Below, one piece after another: positions 8,158-16,684 of a stretch of DNA of 64,000 bases. The notes under the pieces are model-generated. The model did no database searches. It had not been told where the DNA came from and was given only the letters and a program-made list of their open reading frames with translations. Each line of letters opens with the position of its first letter. The first letter of the stretch is position 1. The position numbers and the translations under genes were made by a program. The DNA comes from Actinomadura mexicana (lineage in GTDB: Bacteria; Actinomycetota; Actinomycetes; Streptosporangiales; Streptosporangiaceae), in the NCBI RefSeq assembly GCF_900188105.1, contig NZ_FZNP01000017.1:62001-126000 (forward strand). The letters are read 5' to 3'.

Positions 8158-9159
8158 TCAGGTGTCGACGAACGTCCTCGGAACGATCACCCGCAGGGCG
8201 TTGCCGCGCAGCTTGATCGACACCGGGGTGCGGCCGCGGACCTCGCCGTCCACGTCCACCTGCATCGGCGGGTCGGTCTCGATCTCCACCTTCGTCGTGG
8301 TGAGGAAGGCGTCGTCCGCCAGCGACCGCCACGGGCCGGTGAGGACGTGTCGGGCCGTGGCCGACGCCAGCCGCACCCGCCGCTCGTCGCCGAGCCGGTA
8401 CACGGCCAGCAGCCGGTCGTCCGGGCTGGCGTCGCGGGCGATGCGCTGCCCGCTGTGGTGCGCGCCGTTGGCGACGTTCAGCTGGTGCGTCGCGACCTCG
8501 TGCGTCTCGCCGTCGATCGTGATGCGGGCGGTGAACGCCTCGTGCCGGGGCAGCAGCCCCGCCGCCGTCAGCGCGTAGGCGGGACGCCCGACGAACCGCT
8601 TGAGCATGTGCGGGACGTGCCCGGCGACCTGGACCGACAGGCCGAGGCTGACCATGTTGGCGAAGATGTGCTCGCGCTCGTCGCCCGGCCCCTCGCCCTG
8701 CGGGTCGCCCGTGGACTCGAACCAGCCGACGTCGACGTCGGCGACCTTCCCGCCGTCCGGCCGGCCGACGGCGAGGGTCGCGACCGCGCCGGGCAGGTCC
8801 AGCGGCAGCTCCAGGCTGCGGGCGAAGTTGTTGGTGGTGCCGAGCGGCAGCACCCCGAGCGCGATGTCGCGGTGCGCCAGGTGCCCGACCGCCTCGGCGA
8901 CCGTGCCGTCCCCGCCGCCGACGACCACGAGGTCGGGCTCCAGCGCGATGACGTCGGCGAACAGCTCCGGCAGCCGGGAGGGATCGGTCACCGGGAAGAC
9001 GTGCGAGAACTCCAGCCCCGCCTCGCGCAGCAGGCGGCGGGCCGTGCCGTAGAGCCGCCGGCCCCGCCGGGAGCGGGAGTTGATCACCAGCGCGGCGCGC
9101 CCGCCGTCCGCGATCGCCGACTCCAGCTCCGCCTTGCTCCGCATCCGGACGCTCCGCAT
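8158..9159 (-). CDS. Diacylglycerol/lipid kinase (YegS/DagK family)
   Basis: 333 residues from ATG 9159. The nucleotide-binding part has NSRSRRG, the glycine-rich VVVGGGDGTVAEAV and LPLGTTNNFARSL, hallmarks of the DAGK catalytic domain. The C-terminal beta-sandwich ends LRVIVPRTFVDT. The family phosphorylates diacylglycerol or related lipids with ATP at the membrane's inner face. A second ATG at 9144 is possible. The stop is 17 bp from the convergent PadR stop. Confidence 0.9.
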   Translation of the reverse strand: MRSVRMRSKAELESAIADGGRAALVINSRSRRGRRLYGTARRLLREAGLEFSHVFPVTDPSRLPELFADVIALEPDLVVVGGGDGTVAEAVGHLAHRDIALGVLPLGTTNNFARSLELPLDLPGAVATLAVGRPDGGKVADVDVGWFESTGDPQGEGPGDEREHIFANMVSLGLSVQVAGHVPHMLKRFVGRPAYALTAAGLLPRHEAFTARITIDGETHEVATHQLNVANGAHHSGQRIARDASPDDRLLAVYRLGDERRVRLASATARHVLTGPWRSLADDAFLTTTKVEIETDPPMQVDVDGEVRGRTPVSIKLRGNALRVIVPRTFVDT

Positions 9160-9314
9160 CTCCTCCGGTCGCCCCCTTCGTCCGCGCCACCCCTGGAAGG
9201 AATGTGGACCGGAACTCCCGGCCCGACATTTTATAAACCGATTACACAGCGTTGAAACATTCCCGTCAGAGGGAACCTTTACAGCAGGCACCTCTGAACG
9301 ACCGGGGGCGGGAC

Positions 9315-10334
9315 ATGCGGTTGCGCGCTTTGGCGGGAGCGGGACTCATCGTTGCGGTCGCCGGACTGACCGCGTCCATCGCGGCGGGCGGCACGGCCCC
9401 GCCCGGCGCACCCGCCGCCGACGACGGCGCCACCGTGGTCGGCGAGCGCCGCCCGCGCCGCCGCGTCCTCGACCTGGCCGTGCGTTCCCCCGCCCTCGGA
9501 GGCGTCGCCCGCGCCCGCCTCCTGCTGCCCCCCGGCTGGTCGCGGGACGCCACCCGCACCTGGCCGGTGCTCTGGCTCCTGCACGGGGCCTCCGCCGGCC
9601 GGGACGGCCACACCGCGTGGAGCGAGCACAGCGACATCGAGGAGCTGACCGAGGACGCCGAGGTGATCGTCGTCATGCCGGACGGCGGCCCGTGCGGCAG
9701 CTACACCGACTGGTGGAACCGCGGCGGCGGCGGCGCGCCGAAGTGGGAGACCTTCCACCTCGCCGAGCTCCGGCAGATCCTGGAGCGCGGGTACCGCGCC
9801 GGCCCGGACCGCGCCGTCGCCGGCAACGCGATGGGCGGGCTCGGCGCGCTGGCGTACGCGGCCAGGCACCGGGGCCTCTTCCGGGCGGCGGCGTCGTTCA
9901 GCGGGCCGGTGCACACGCTGCACCGCGACCCGTCCGGGCTCGACGTCGCCGACCTCGTCGAGCTGAGCGTCGCGATCGGCGCGCCGTCCCTGGACTGGAC
10001 GGACATGTGGGGCGACCCCGACGAGCAGCGCATCGTGTGGCGCCAGCACAACCCCTACGACCTCGCCGGCCGGCTCTCGGGCGTCCGCGTGCACGTCAGC
10101 GCCGGCGACGGCGCCCCGGGCCCCTTCGACCACCCCGGCCGGGGCGCGCGGGAGGCCGTCCCCCGCGACGCGCTGGAGGCCTTGTCCCACACCGTCTCCC
10201 GGGAGTTGGCGGGCAAGCTGAAGAAGCTCGGCGTCCCCGTCACCACGCACTTCTACCGCGGCACCCACACCTGGCCCTACTGGCGCCGCGAGTTGCGGGC
10301 CGCGCTGCCCGCCCTGCTCGCGGAGATCACCTGA
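9315..10334 (+). CDS. Secreted alpha/beta-hydrolase (antigen 85/esterase-like) lacking the nucleophilic serine
   Basis: 339 residues with a signal peptide (MRLRALAGAGLIVAVAGLTA). The fold is the esterase D/antigen-85 type: WPVLWLLHGASAGRDG, VIVVMPDGG, then the nucleophile elbow AGNAMGGLGALAYAARH and a C-terminal GTHTWPYW with the catalytic-position His. In active family members the elbow is GxSxG; here it reads G-N-A-M-G (codon GCG at about 9826), so the serine is Ala. The mycobacterial homologue MPT51 is a known non-catalytic member of the antigen 85 family, so a binding role is plausible. The ATG at 9315 follows GGGGGCGGGAC. Confidence 0.82.
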   Translation: MRLRALAGAGLIVAVAGLTASIAAGGTAPPGAPAADDGATVVGERRPRRRVLDLAVRSPALGGVARARLLLPPGWSRDATRTWPVLWLLHGASAGRDGHTAWSEHSDIEELTEDAEVIVVMPDGGPCGSYTDWWNRGGGGAPKWETFHLAELRQILERGYRAGPDRAVAGNAMGGLGALAYAARHRGLFRAAASFSGPVHTLHRDPSGLDVADLVELSVAIGAPSLDWTDMWGDPDEQRIVWRQHNPYDLAGRLSGVRVHVSAGDGAPGPFDHPGRGAREAVPRDALEALSHTVSRELAGKLKKLGVPVTTHFYRGTHTWPYWRRELRAALPALLAEIT

Positions 10335-10354
10335 GCGGCGGCTAGGGTCGGGGC

Positions 10355-11242
10355 GTGGCCGAACCTCGTTCTGATTCAGCTGTCCCCGCGTTCTGGCGGT
10401 CGCTCGGGCTGCCCGGCATCATCGACGTCCACGTCCACTTCATGCCGCAGCGGCTGATGAGCGCGGTGTGGGGGTACTTCGACGAGGCCGGGCCGCTGAT
10501 CGGCACCGAGTGGCCCATCCGCTACCGGGACTCCGAGCAGGAGCGGCTGGACTTCCTGCACGGGCTCGGCGTCCGCGCGTTCACCTCGCTCGCCTACCCG
10601 CACCGGCCCGGCATGGCCGAGTCGCTGAACGAGTGGGCGGCCCAGTTCGCCGCCCGCGTCCCCGAATGCCTCCAGTCCGCCACGTTCTACCCCGAGCCCG
10701 GCGTCGAGGAGTACGTGCGCCGCGCGCTGGACGCGGGCGCCCGCGTCTTCAAGGTCCACCTCCAGGTCGGCGGCTTCGACCCGCGCCTGAAGGAGCTGGA
10801 CGCGGTGTGGGGGATGCTCGCCGACGCCGGCGTGCCCGCCCTCGTCCACGCCGGCTCCGGACCGGTCGCCAACGGCTTCACCGGGCCCGGCCCGTTCGGC
10901 GAGGTCCTCGCCCGCCACCCGGGCCTGACGGCGATCGTCGCCCATCTGGGCGCGCCGGAGTTCGAGGGCTTCTTCGCCCTCGCGGCCGTCCACGAGGGCG
11001 TCCACCTGGACACGACGATGATCTTCACTCGCTTCGCCGCCCTGGCGCCCTTCCCGGACGCGCTGCTGCCCCGGCTGCGCGACCTCGGCCTGGAAGGGCG
11101 GATCCTGCTCGGCACCGACTTCCCGAACATCCCCTACGAGTACGCGCACCAGCTGGAGTCGCTGGCCGCGCTCGACCTCGGCGACGACTGGCTGCGCTCG
11201 GTCTGCTGGCGCGGCCCGGCCCACCTGTTCGGCCTCTCCTAG
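10355..11242 (+). CDS. Amidohydrolase, TIM-barrel metal-dependent hydrolase (amidohydrolase-2 type)
   Basis: 295 residues from GTG 10355. DVHVHFMP gives the first metal-binding HxH, ALVHAGSGP and AIVAHLGAPE hold further His ligands, and ILLGTDFPNIPYEY supplies the metal-binding Asp. The pattern resembles the ACMSD/gamma-resorcylate decarboxylase superfamily, which hydrolyses or decarboxylates small molecules. It follows the secreted esterase-fold gene by 20 bp in the same direction. No substrate can be read from sequence. Confidence 0.88.
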   Translation: MAEPRSDSAVPAFWRSLGLPGIIDVHVHFMPQRLMSAVWGYFDEAGPLIGTEWPIRYRDSEQERLDFLHGLGVRAFTSLAYPHRPGMAESLNEWAAQFAARVPECLQSATFYPEPGVEEYVRRALDAGARVFKVHLQVGGFDPRLKELDAVWGMLADAGVPALVHAGSGPVANGFTGPGPFGEVLARHPGLTAIVAHLGAPEFEGFFALAAVHEGVHLDTTMIFTRFAALAPFPDALLPRLRDLGLEGRILLGTDFPNIPYEYAHQLESLAALDLGDDWLRSVCWRGPAHLFGLS

Positions 11243-11352
11243 GCGGCGGGGCGAAATTGTTGCGGGATGCCCAGTATCGCGGACGATCCCCGTTGTGGCC
11301 GGGGTCAAGGGCTCCGACCTCCTTAGGGATGAAACGAGAAGGAGTGATAGAT

Positions 11353-11493
11353 ATGGCTGGCAACGGTTTGCCGAAGAAGCGCGACGACTGGGCCGACAAG
11401 CAGCCGGTGGTCAGCGGCTCCCCGGAGGACGTCGACCAGGTGATCGACCAGGTGGCGGAGAACCTCGGCGTCGAGCGCGGGAAGCAGGACTGA
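11353..11493 (+). CDS. 46-residue acidic hypothetical protein
   Basis: MAGNGLPKKRDDWADKQPVV, then an acidic helix SPEDVDQVIDQVAENLGVER. A good RBS (GAAGGAG) sits before the ATG and a strong intrinsic terminator follows at 11522-11554, so it is a free-standing gene. No cysteine, signal or membrane segment is present. Family and function are not recognised. Confidence 0.7.
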   Translation: MAGNGLPKKRDDWADKQPVVSGSPEDVDQVIDQVAENLGVERGKQD

Positions 11494-11521
11494 CGAACTG
11501 ATGTTGTTGGTTGCCTGAACA

Positions 11522-11554
11522 ACTGGCCCCGCCTCGTGCGGGGCCAGTCTTTTT
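11522..11554 (+). terminator. Intrinsic terminator of the 46-residue gene
   Basis: A perfect 11-bp stem (11522-11532 with 11538-11548), 5-base loop CTCGT, followed by CTTTTT. It isolates the small gene from the cellulase operon downstream. Confidence 0.92.
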
Positions 11555-11634
11555 CACGGGTTTTCACACGGGATGCCTGGTCACCGGGGGCAACCGGTGG
11601 CCGTCCTTGACGGGCCGGGCGCCTCCGCTGACGG

Positions 11635-11648
11635 TGGGAGCGCTCCCA
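11635..11648. promoter_or_regulatory. CebR-type operator TGGGAGCGCTCCCA
   Basis: A perfect 14-bp palindrome identical to the consensus bound by CebR, the LacI-family cellobiose-responsive repressor of streptomycetes and relatives. It lies 22 bases before the ATG of the GH5 cellulase, and presumably represses the two-gene cellulase operon until cello-oligosaccharides are present. No cebR gene is in the window. Confidence 0.92.
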
Positions 11649-11670
11649 CTCGATCGACTGAGGACCCAGC

Positions 11671-13179
11671 ATGAGAACGACCGTGAGACTCCGGCGGACC
11701 CGCCTCGTCCCGATCATCGTGGCCGTGCTGCTGGCGCTGGCGCTCGCCCAGGCCGTGCCGCGCCCGGCCCGCGCGGACGGCGCCGGCTACTGGCACACCA
11801 GCGGCCGGCAGCTGCTCGACGCCGCCGGCCGGCCGGTGCGGATGACGGGCGTCAACTGGTTCGGCGCCGAGACGTCCAACTACGCCCCGCACGGCCTCTG
11901 GTCGCGCGGCTACAAGGACATGCTCGACCAGATCAAGAGCCTGAGGTACAACACGCTGCGGCTGCCCTACAGCAGCCAGCTGTTCGACTCCGGCAGCGCC
12001 CCGAACAGCATCGACTACGCCAAGAACCCCGACCTGCGGGGCCTGAACGGGCTACAGATCCTGGACAGGATCATCGCGTACGCGGGGCGGATCGGGCTCA
12101 AGGTCGTCCTCGACCGGCACCGCCCGGACTCCGGCGGCCAGTCCGCGCTCTGGTACACCGCCGCCTACCCCGAGTCGCGCTGGATCTCCGACTGGACGAT
12201 GCTCGCCCGGCACTACGCGGGCGACGCCACGGTCATCGGCGCCGACCTGCACAACGAGCCGCACTCCCCGGCGTGCTGGGGCTGCGGCGACCAGACGAGG
12301 GACTGGCGGCTGGCCGCCGAGCGGGCCGGCAACGCCGTCCTCGCGGCCAACCCGAACTGGCTGATCATCGTCGAGGGCGTCAACGACCACGGCGGCGACA
12401 ACTACTGGTGGGGCGGCAACCTCCAGGGCGCCGCGCAGTACCCGGTTCGGCTGAACATCGCGAACCGGCTCGTGTACTCCGCCCACGACTACGCCACGTC
12501 GGTGTACCCGCAGCCGTGGTTCGACGACCCGTCCTTCCCGGCCAACCTGGCCGGGATCTGGGACAAGAACTGGGGCCGCCTCTACAAGGACAACGTCGCG
12601 CCGGTCCTGCTCGGCGAGTTCGGGACGACGCTGAGGGATCCGCGCGACCAGACCTGGCTGCGCACCCTGACGGCCTACCTCGGCAAGGGCACGGGTGGGA
12701 TCTCCTTCACCTTCTGGTCGTGGAACCCCAACTCGGGCGACACCGGCGGCATCCTCAACGACGACTGGACGACCGTGAACACGGCGAAGCAGTCCTACCT
12801 CGATCCCTACCTGCTCGGCGCCGGCGACCCGGGCGGCGACCCCGGCGACCCGGGCACGCCGGGGACGTCCTGCAAGGTCGCCTACACGGTGCAGAACAGC
12901 TGGTCGGGCGGCTTCACCGCCCAGGTCACCATCACCAACAGCGGGTCCACGGCGCTGAACGGCTGGACGCTGGAGTTCGCCTTCCCCGGCGATCAGAAGG
13001 TCGCCCAGGGGTGGAGCGCGGCCTGGTCGCAGAGCGGCGCCGCGGTGACCGCCAGGAACCTGGACTGGAACGCCTCCGTCGCGCCCGGCGCCTCGCTCTC
13101 GGTCGGGTTCCAGGCGACCGGCGCGGCGAGCGGTGCGCCCGCCGCGTTCGAGGTGAACGACAAGGCATGCGAGGTGTGA
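11671..13179 (+). CDS. Secreted endo-beta-1,4-glucanase, GH5 with C-terminal CBM2
   Basis: 502 residues. An Arg-rich signal peptide ends in ARA (near residue 35). The catalytic domain (about 36-385) closely follows Acidothermus cellulolyticus E1: GYWHTSGRQLLDA, VNWFGAETSNY, the acid/base Glu in DLHNEPH, CWGCGDQTRDWRLAAERAG, and the nucleophile Glu in LLGEFGTT. A GDPGGDPGDPGTPGT linker joins it to a CBM2 cellulose-binding module with two Cys and conserved Trp (VQNSWSGGF, GWTLEF, GWSAAWSQ). It should cleave cellulose outside the cell. First gene of the CebR-box operon; the next ATG starts one base after its stop. Confidence 0.95.
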   Translation: MRTTVRLRRTRLVPIIVAVLLALALAQAVPRPARADGAGYWHTSGRQLLDAAGRPVRMTGVNWFGAETSNYAPHGLWSRGYKDMLDQIKSLRYNTLRLPYSSQLFDSGSAPNSIDYAKNPDLRGLNGLQILDRIIAYAGRIGLKVVLDRHRPDSGGQSALWYTAAYPESRWISDWTMLARHYAGDATVIGADLHNEPHSPACWGCGDQTRDWRLAAERAGNAVLAANPNWLIIVEGVNDHGGDNYWWGGNLQGAAQYPVRLNIANRLVYSAHDYATSVYPQPWFDDPSFPANLAGIWDKNWGRLYKDNVAPVLLGEFGTTLRDPRDQTWLRTLTAYLGKGTGGISFTFWSWNPNSGDTGGILNDDWTTVNTAKQSYLDPYLLGAGDPGGDPGDPGTPGTSCKVAYTVQNSWSGGFTAQVTITNSGSTALNGWTLEFAFPGDQKVAQGWSAAWSQSGAAVTARNLDWNASVAPGASLSVGFQATGAASGAPAAFEVNDKACEV

Positions 13180-13180
13180 C

Positions 13181-15172
13181 ATGACCCGGAAGGTCTTGCT
13201 CGCCGTCGTCGCGGCAGCCGCGCTCCTGCCCTGGGCCGCGCCCCCGGCGCGGGCCGCGGACGGGCCCGCGCTGACCGTCGACCCGTCCGCGTCCCGGCAC
13301 GCGATCAGCCCCTACGTCTACGGGATGAACTTCGCCGCCGAGGACCTCGCCGAGGAGCTGCGCCTCCCCGTCCGGCGGTGGGGCGGCAACGCGACGACCC
13401 GTTACAACTACCGTTACGACGAGACCAACCGGGGCTCGGACTGGTACTTCGAGAACGTGCCCGGCCCGGCGCCGGATCCCGCGAAGCTCCCCGACGGGTC
13501 AGAGACCGACCAGTTCACCGACCAGGACCGCCGGACCGGCACCGGCACGCTCCTCACCGTCCCGCTGATCGGCTGGATTCCGAAAGGCCGCGACTACACC
13601 TGCGGGTTCGGCATCGCCAAGTACGGGCCGCAGCAGGGCGCCGACACCCAGTGGCGGCCCGACTGCGGCAACGGGGTGAAACCGGACGGCTCGAACGTCA
13701 CGGGCAACGACCCGGCCGACACCAGCGTCCCGGCCGGCCCCCGGTACGTCACCGACTGGCTGTCCCACCTGACGGGCAGGTACGGCCGTGCCGACGGCGG
13801 CGGCGTGCGCTTCTACGACCTCGACAACGAGCCCGACCTCTGGCACGCCACGCACCGCGACGTGCACCCGGACGGCGCCGGCTACGACGAGATGCGCCGC
13901 CAGACGTACGCGATCGCCTCCGCCGTGAAGGCCGCCGACCCGGGGGCCAGGACGCTCGGCCCGGTCGGCTGGGGCTTCCAGTCGCTGTCCCTGTCGGGCC
14001 TGGACAAGCAGACCTGCGACCGGGTGGGCGGCGACTGCTGGGCCGACCCGCCGGACCGGGCGGCGCACGGCGGCGTTCCCTTCGCGGACTGGTACCTCCG
14101 GCAGATGAAGGCCTACGAGGAGGAGCACGGGACCCGCATCCTCGACTACTTCGACGAGCACATCTATCCGCAGCAGGCCGGCGTGTCCTCCGGCGACCCG
14201 GGCGGCGCGGCGACCCAGGAGCTGCGGCTGCGCTCCACCCGGCAGCTGTGGGACCCCTCCTACACCGACGAGAGCTGGATCGGCCAGCCGATCAACTACA
14301 TCCCGCGGATGCGCGAGCTCGTGAACCAGAACTACCCGGGCACCAAGCTGGCGATCACCGAGTACAACTGGGGCGCGCTCGGCCACCTGAACGGAGCGCT
14401 GGCCCAGGCGGACGTGCTCGGGATCTTCGGGCGGGAGGGCCTCGACCTGGCGACGCTGTGGGCGCCGCCGGGCACGTCCGACCCGGGCGCCTACGCCTTC
14501 CGCATGTACCGCGACTACGACGGCGCGGGCGCCGCGTTCGGCGAGACGTCCGTCCGCGCGTCGAGCGCCGACCAGGGCAGGCTCGCGGTGTACGCGGCGG
14601 AGCGCTCGTCCGACAAGGCGCTCACCCTCATGGTCGTGAACAAGTCGCCGACCGACGACCTCACCAGCACCGTCTCGATCGCCGGGCGGTCCGGCTCGGC
14701 GGCCGGGCACGTCTACCGGTACAGCGGCGCCGACCAGGCCGCGATCGTCCGCGCCCCGGACGTGACGGTCGGGGCGGCCGGGTTCACCTCGATGTTCCCC
14801 GCGTCCTCGATCACGCTGGTCGAGATCCCGGCGGGCGGCGGCCCGGCCGCCCCGGCGTGCGAGGCCGGCTACGCGGTGCAGAGCCGGTGGGGGACCGGCT
14901 TCACCGCGCAGGTCACCGTCGCCAACACCGGGACCTCGCCCATCGAGGGCTGGACGCTGGGGTTCGCGTTCGCCGCGGGCCAGCGCGTCACCCAGGGCTG
15001 GAACGCCGCCTGGTCGCAGAACGGCCCGGACGTGACCGCCCGCAACCTCGACTGGAACCGGACCATCCGGCCGGGGGGCTCGGTGACGATCGGCTTCAAC
15101 GGGGCGAGCGGCGGAACGAATCCGCCTCCGAGCGCCTTCAGGGTGAACGGCGCCGCCTGCACCACCCGCTGA
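13181..15172 (+). CDS. Secreted GH44 endoglucanase/xyloglucanase with C-terminal CBM2
   Basis: 663 residues. The signal peptide ends in ARAAD. The GH44 catalytic domain shows YVYGMNFAAE, RRWGGNATTRYNY, the acid/base Glu in YDLDNEPDLW, and the nucleophile Glu in LAITEYNWG (about residue 390). A beta-sandwich follows (AVYAAERSSDKALTLMVVNKS), then a CBM2 module (SRWGTGFTAQ, GWNAAWSQNG). The start is one base after the GH5 stop, so both are co-transcribed and produced together, pairing two endo-acting folds on beta-glucans. GH44 enzymes act on cellulose, xyloglucan and mixed-linkage glucans. Confidence 0.94.
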   Translation: MTRKVLLAVVAAAALLPWAAPPARAADGPALTVDPSASRHAISPYVYGMNFAAEDLAEELRLPVRRWGGNATTRYNYRYDETNRGSDWYFENVPGPAPDPAKLPDGSETDQFTDQDRRTGTGTLLTVPLIGWIPKGRDYTCGFGIAKYGPQQGADTQWRPDCGNGVKPDGSNVTGNDPADTSVPAGPRYVTDWLSHLTGRYGRADGGGVRFYDLDNEPDLWHATHRDVHPDGAGYDEMRRQTYAIASAVKAADPGARTLGPVGWGFQSLSLSGLDKQTCDRVGGDCWADPPDRAAHGGVPFADWYLRQMKAYEEEHGTRILDYFDEHIYPQQAGVSSGDPGGAATQELRLRSTRQLWDPSYTDESWIGQPINYIPRMRELVNQNYPGTKLAITEYNWGALGHLNGALAQADVLGIFGREGLDLATLWAPPGTSDPGAYAFRMYRDYDGAGAAFGETSVRASSADQGRLAVYAAERSSDKALTLMVVNKSPTDDLTSTVSIAGRSGSAAGHVYRYSGADQAAIVRAPDVTVGAAGFTSMFPASSITLVEIPAGGGPAAPACEAGYAVQSRWGTGFTAQVTVANTGTSPIEGWTLGFAFAAGQRVTQGWNAAWSQNGPDVTARNLDWNRTIRPGGSVTIGFNGASGGTNPPPSAFRVNGAACTTR

Positions 15173-15198
15173 TCACAGGACGGCGCGGCGGCGCGGCC

Positions 15199-16275
15199 CT
15201 AGTGGTCGCACGGCGCGCCGCCCGCGTGCTCGTGCGGCTCGACGGCCTCCGCCACATGGCGGGGGCCGTGCGGGTCGTCGCAGTGGACGTGCCCGCCGCC
15301 GGACGGCTCGTCCACATGGTCGACCTCCAGCGTGGTGTGCGTGATCGCGTAAGCGTCGCGCAGCAGCTCCTGCAGGTCGCGGCGGACGGCGTGGCAGTCG
15401 CCCTGGGAGTCGACGAGCACGTGCGCCGACAGCGCCGGGTAGCCCGAGCTGACCTCCCACACGTGCAGGTCGTGCACCTCCTCGACGCAGGGGCGCCCGG
15501 CGAGTCGGGCGCCGAGCTCGGACGGGTCGAGCCCCGCGGGCGCGGCCTCCATGAGCACCCGGCCCGCGTCCCGCAGCAGCCGGTACCCGGCCTTGAGCAT
15601 CAGCGCGGCCACCACCAGCGAGGCGATCGCGTCCGCGCGGGCGAAGCCCGTCGTCCACACGACCAGGCCCGCCACCGCGGTCGCGACGAACGCGAACAGG
15701 TCGTTCAGGATGTGCTGGAACGCGCCCTCGACGTTCAGGCTGCGCCGGTCCGCCCGGCTGATCAGCACGGTCGCCGCGATGTTGACGGCGATGCCCGCGA
15801 GGGCCGTCCAGAAGACGAACTGGCCCTCCACGGCGGACGGCTCGATCAGCCGCCGGACCCCCTCGTACACGAAGTAGACGGTGAGCAGGATCAGCGTCAG
15901 CCCGTTCAGCTGCGCGGACAGTATCTCTGCGCGGCGCAGGCCGAAGGTGTACCCGCCCTTCGGCGGGCGGGCGGCGATGCGCATCGCGACCAGCGCCAGC
16001 GCGATCGCGAACGCGTCGGTCATCATGTGCGCGGCGTCGGTGATCAGCGCCAGCGACCCGGCGAGCAGGCCGACGACCACCTCGCCCGACATGTAGGCGA
16101 TGATCAGCGCCAGCGCGCCGGTCAGCAGCCGCCGGTCGGCGCCCGCGGAGACGGCGTGCCCGTGCCCGTGGCCGTGCCCCCCGTGCCGAGGTTCCCCGTG
16201 CCGAGGTTCCCCGTGCTGGAGTTCCCCGTGCTGGTGCCCCCGCTTCCCCGGCGTGTCCTCGCGGTCCCCGATCAT
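15199..16275 (-). CDS. Cation diffusion facilitator metal efflux protein (CzcD/ZitB type)
   Basis: 358 residues with six membrane segments. TM2 carries SLALITDAAHMMTDAF (metal site H-x3-D) and TM5 carries HILNDLFAFVA. The C-terminal cytoplasmic ferredoxin-like domain has HDLHVWEVSSG and ends with a His/Cys-rich tail. The N-terminal 40 residues are an imperfect HGEPRHGEPRHG/GHGHGHGH array, a likely zinc buffer or sensor. It exports Zn2+/Cd2+/Co2+ by proton exchange in this family. Its ATG overlaps the stop of the ArsR gene by four bases. Confidence 0.94.
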   Translation of the reverse strand: MIGDREDTPGKRGHQHGELQHGEPRHGEPRHGGHGHGHGHAVSAGADRRLLTGALALIIAYMSGEVVVGLLAGSLALITDAAHMMTDAFAIALALVAMRIAARPPKGGYTFGLRRAEILSAQLNGLTLILLTVYFVYEGVRRLIEPSAVEGQFVFWTALAGIAVNIAATVLISRADRRSLNVEGAFQHILNDLFAFVATAVAGLVVWTTGFARADAIASLVVAALMLKAGYRLLRDAGRVLMEAAPAGLDPSELGARLAGRPCVEEVHDLHVWEVSSGYPALSAHVLVDSQGDCHAVRRDLQELLRDAYAITHTTLEVDHVDEPSGGGHVHCDDPHGPRHVAEAVEPHEHAGGAPCDH

Positions 16276-16661
16276 GTGCCTTCCTCCCCGTGGCCGACGT
16301 GGGTGAGGGCGAGATCGAGCAGCAGCCGGACGTGCGAGTCGTCAAGCCGGTAGTAGGCCATCCGGCCGGCGCGGCGGACGCGCACGACCCGGTTGGCGCG
16401 CAGCAGGCGCAGCGCGTGCGAGACCGCCGACTCCGAGTGCCCGCAGGACGCGGCGATGTCGCACACGCACATCTCTCCCCCTTCGAGCAGCGCGGTGATC
16501 ACCCGCAGCCGGCCGGGGTCGGACAGCAGCCCGAACACCTGCGCCAGCTCGGTGATCGTCTCCCCGTCCGGCAGGGACGCCGAGACGGCGGCGACCTTCG
16601 CGGCGTCGACCACCCGGACGGCGCAGGCGTCCGGGGCGACGACATCTGAAGCACTGCTCAT
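16272..16661 (-). CDS. ArsR/SmtB-family metal-sensing repressor
   Basis: 129 residues. The winged helix includes GLLSDPGRLRVITALLEGGEMCVCDIAASCGHSESAVSHALRLL. The CVC pair in the alpha3 helix matches the ELCVCD site by which ArsR/CadC proteins bind thiophilic metals, and a further Cys lies seven residues on. The tail (HVGHGEEG) could contribute an alpha5-type site. It is the first gene of an ArsR-CDF operon (4-base ATGA overlap), so it should derepress metal efflux on metal binding. Zn or Cd is more likely than As, given the transporter. Confidence 0.92.
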   Translation of the reverse strand: MSSASDVVAPDACAVRVVDAAKVAAVSASLPDGETITELAQVFGLLSDPGRLRVITALLEGGEMCVCDIAASCGHSESAVSHALRLLRANRVVRVRRAGRMAYYRLDDSHVRLLLDLALTHVGHGEEGT

Positions 16662-16668
16662 ATGAACA
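16655..16668. promoter_or_regulatory. Near-palindrome TGCTCATATGAACA at the ArsR start
   Basis: Symmetric in 12 of 14 positions about TCATATGA, overlapping the ATG (16661) of the ArsR gene. SmtB/ArsR sites typically contain TGAACA-like half sites. Placement over the start codon would also suit a leaderless mRNA. Suggestive only. Confidence 0.4.
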
Positions 16669-16684
16669 AAGATAGCGCACGGTG

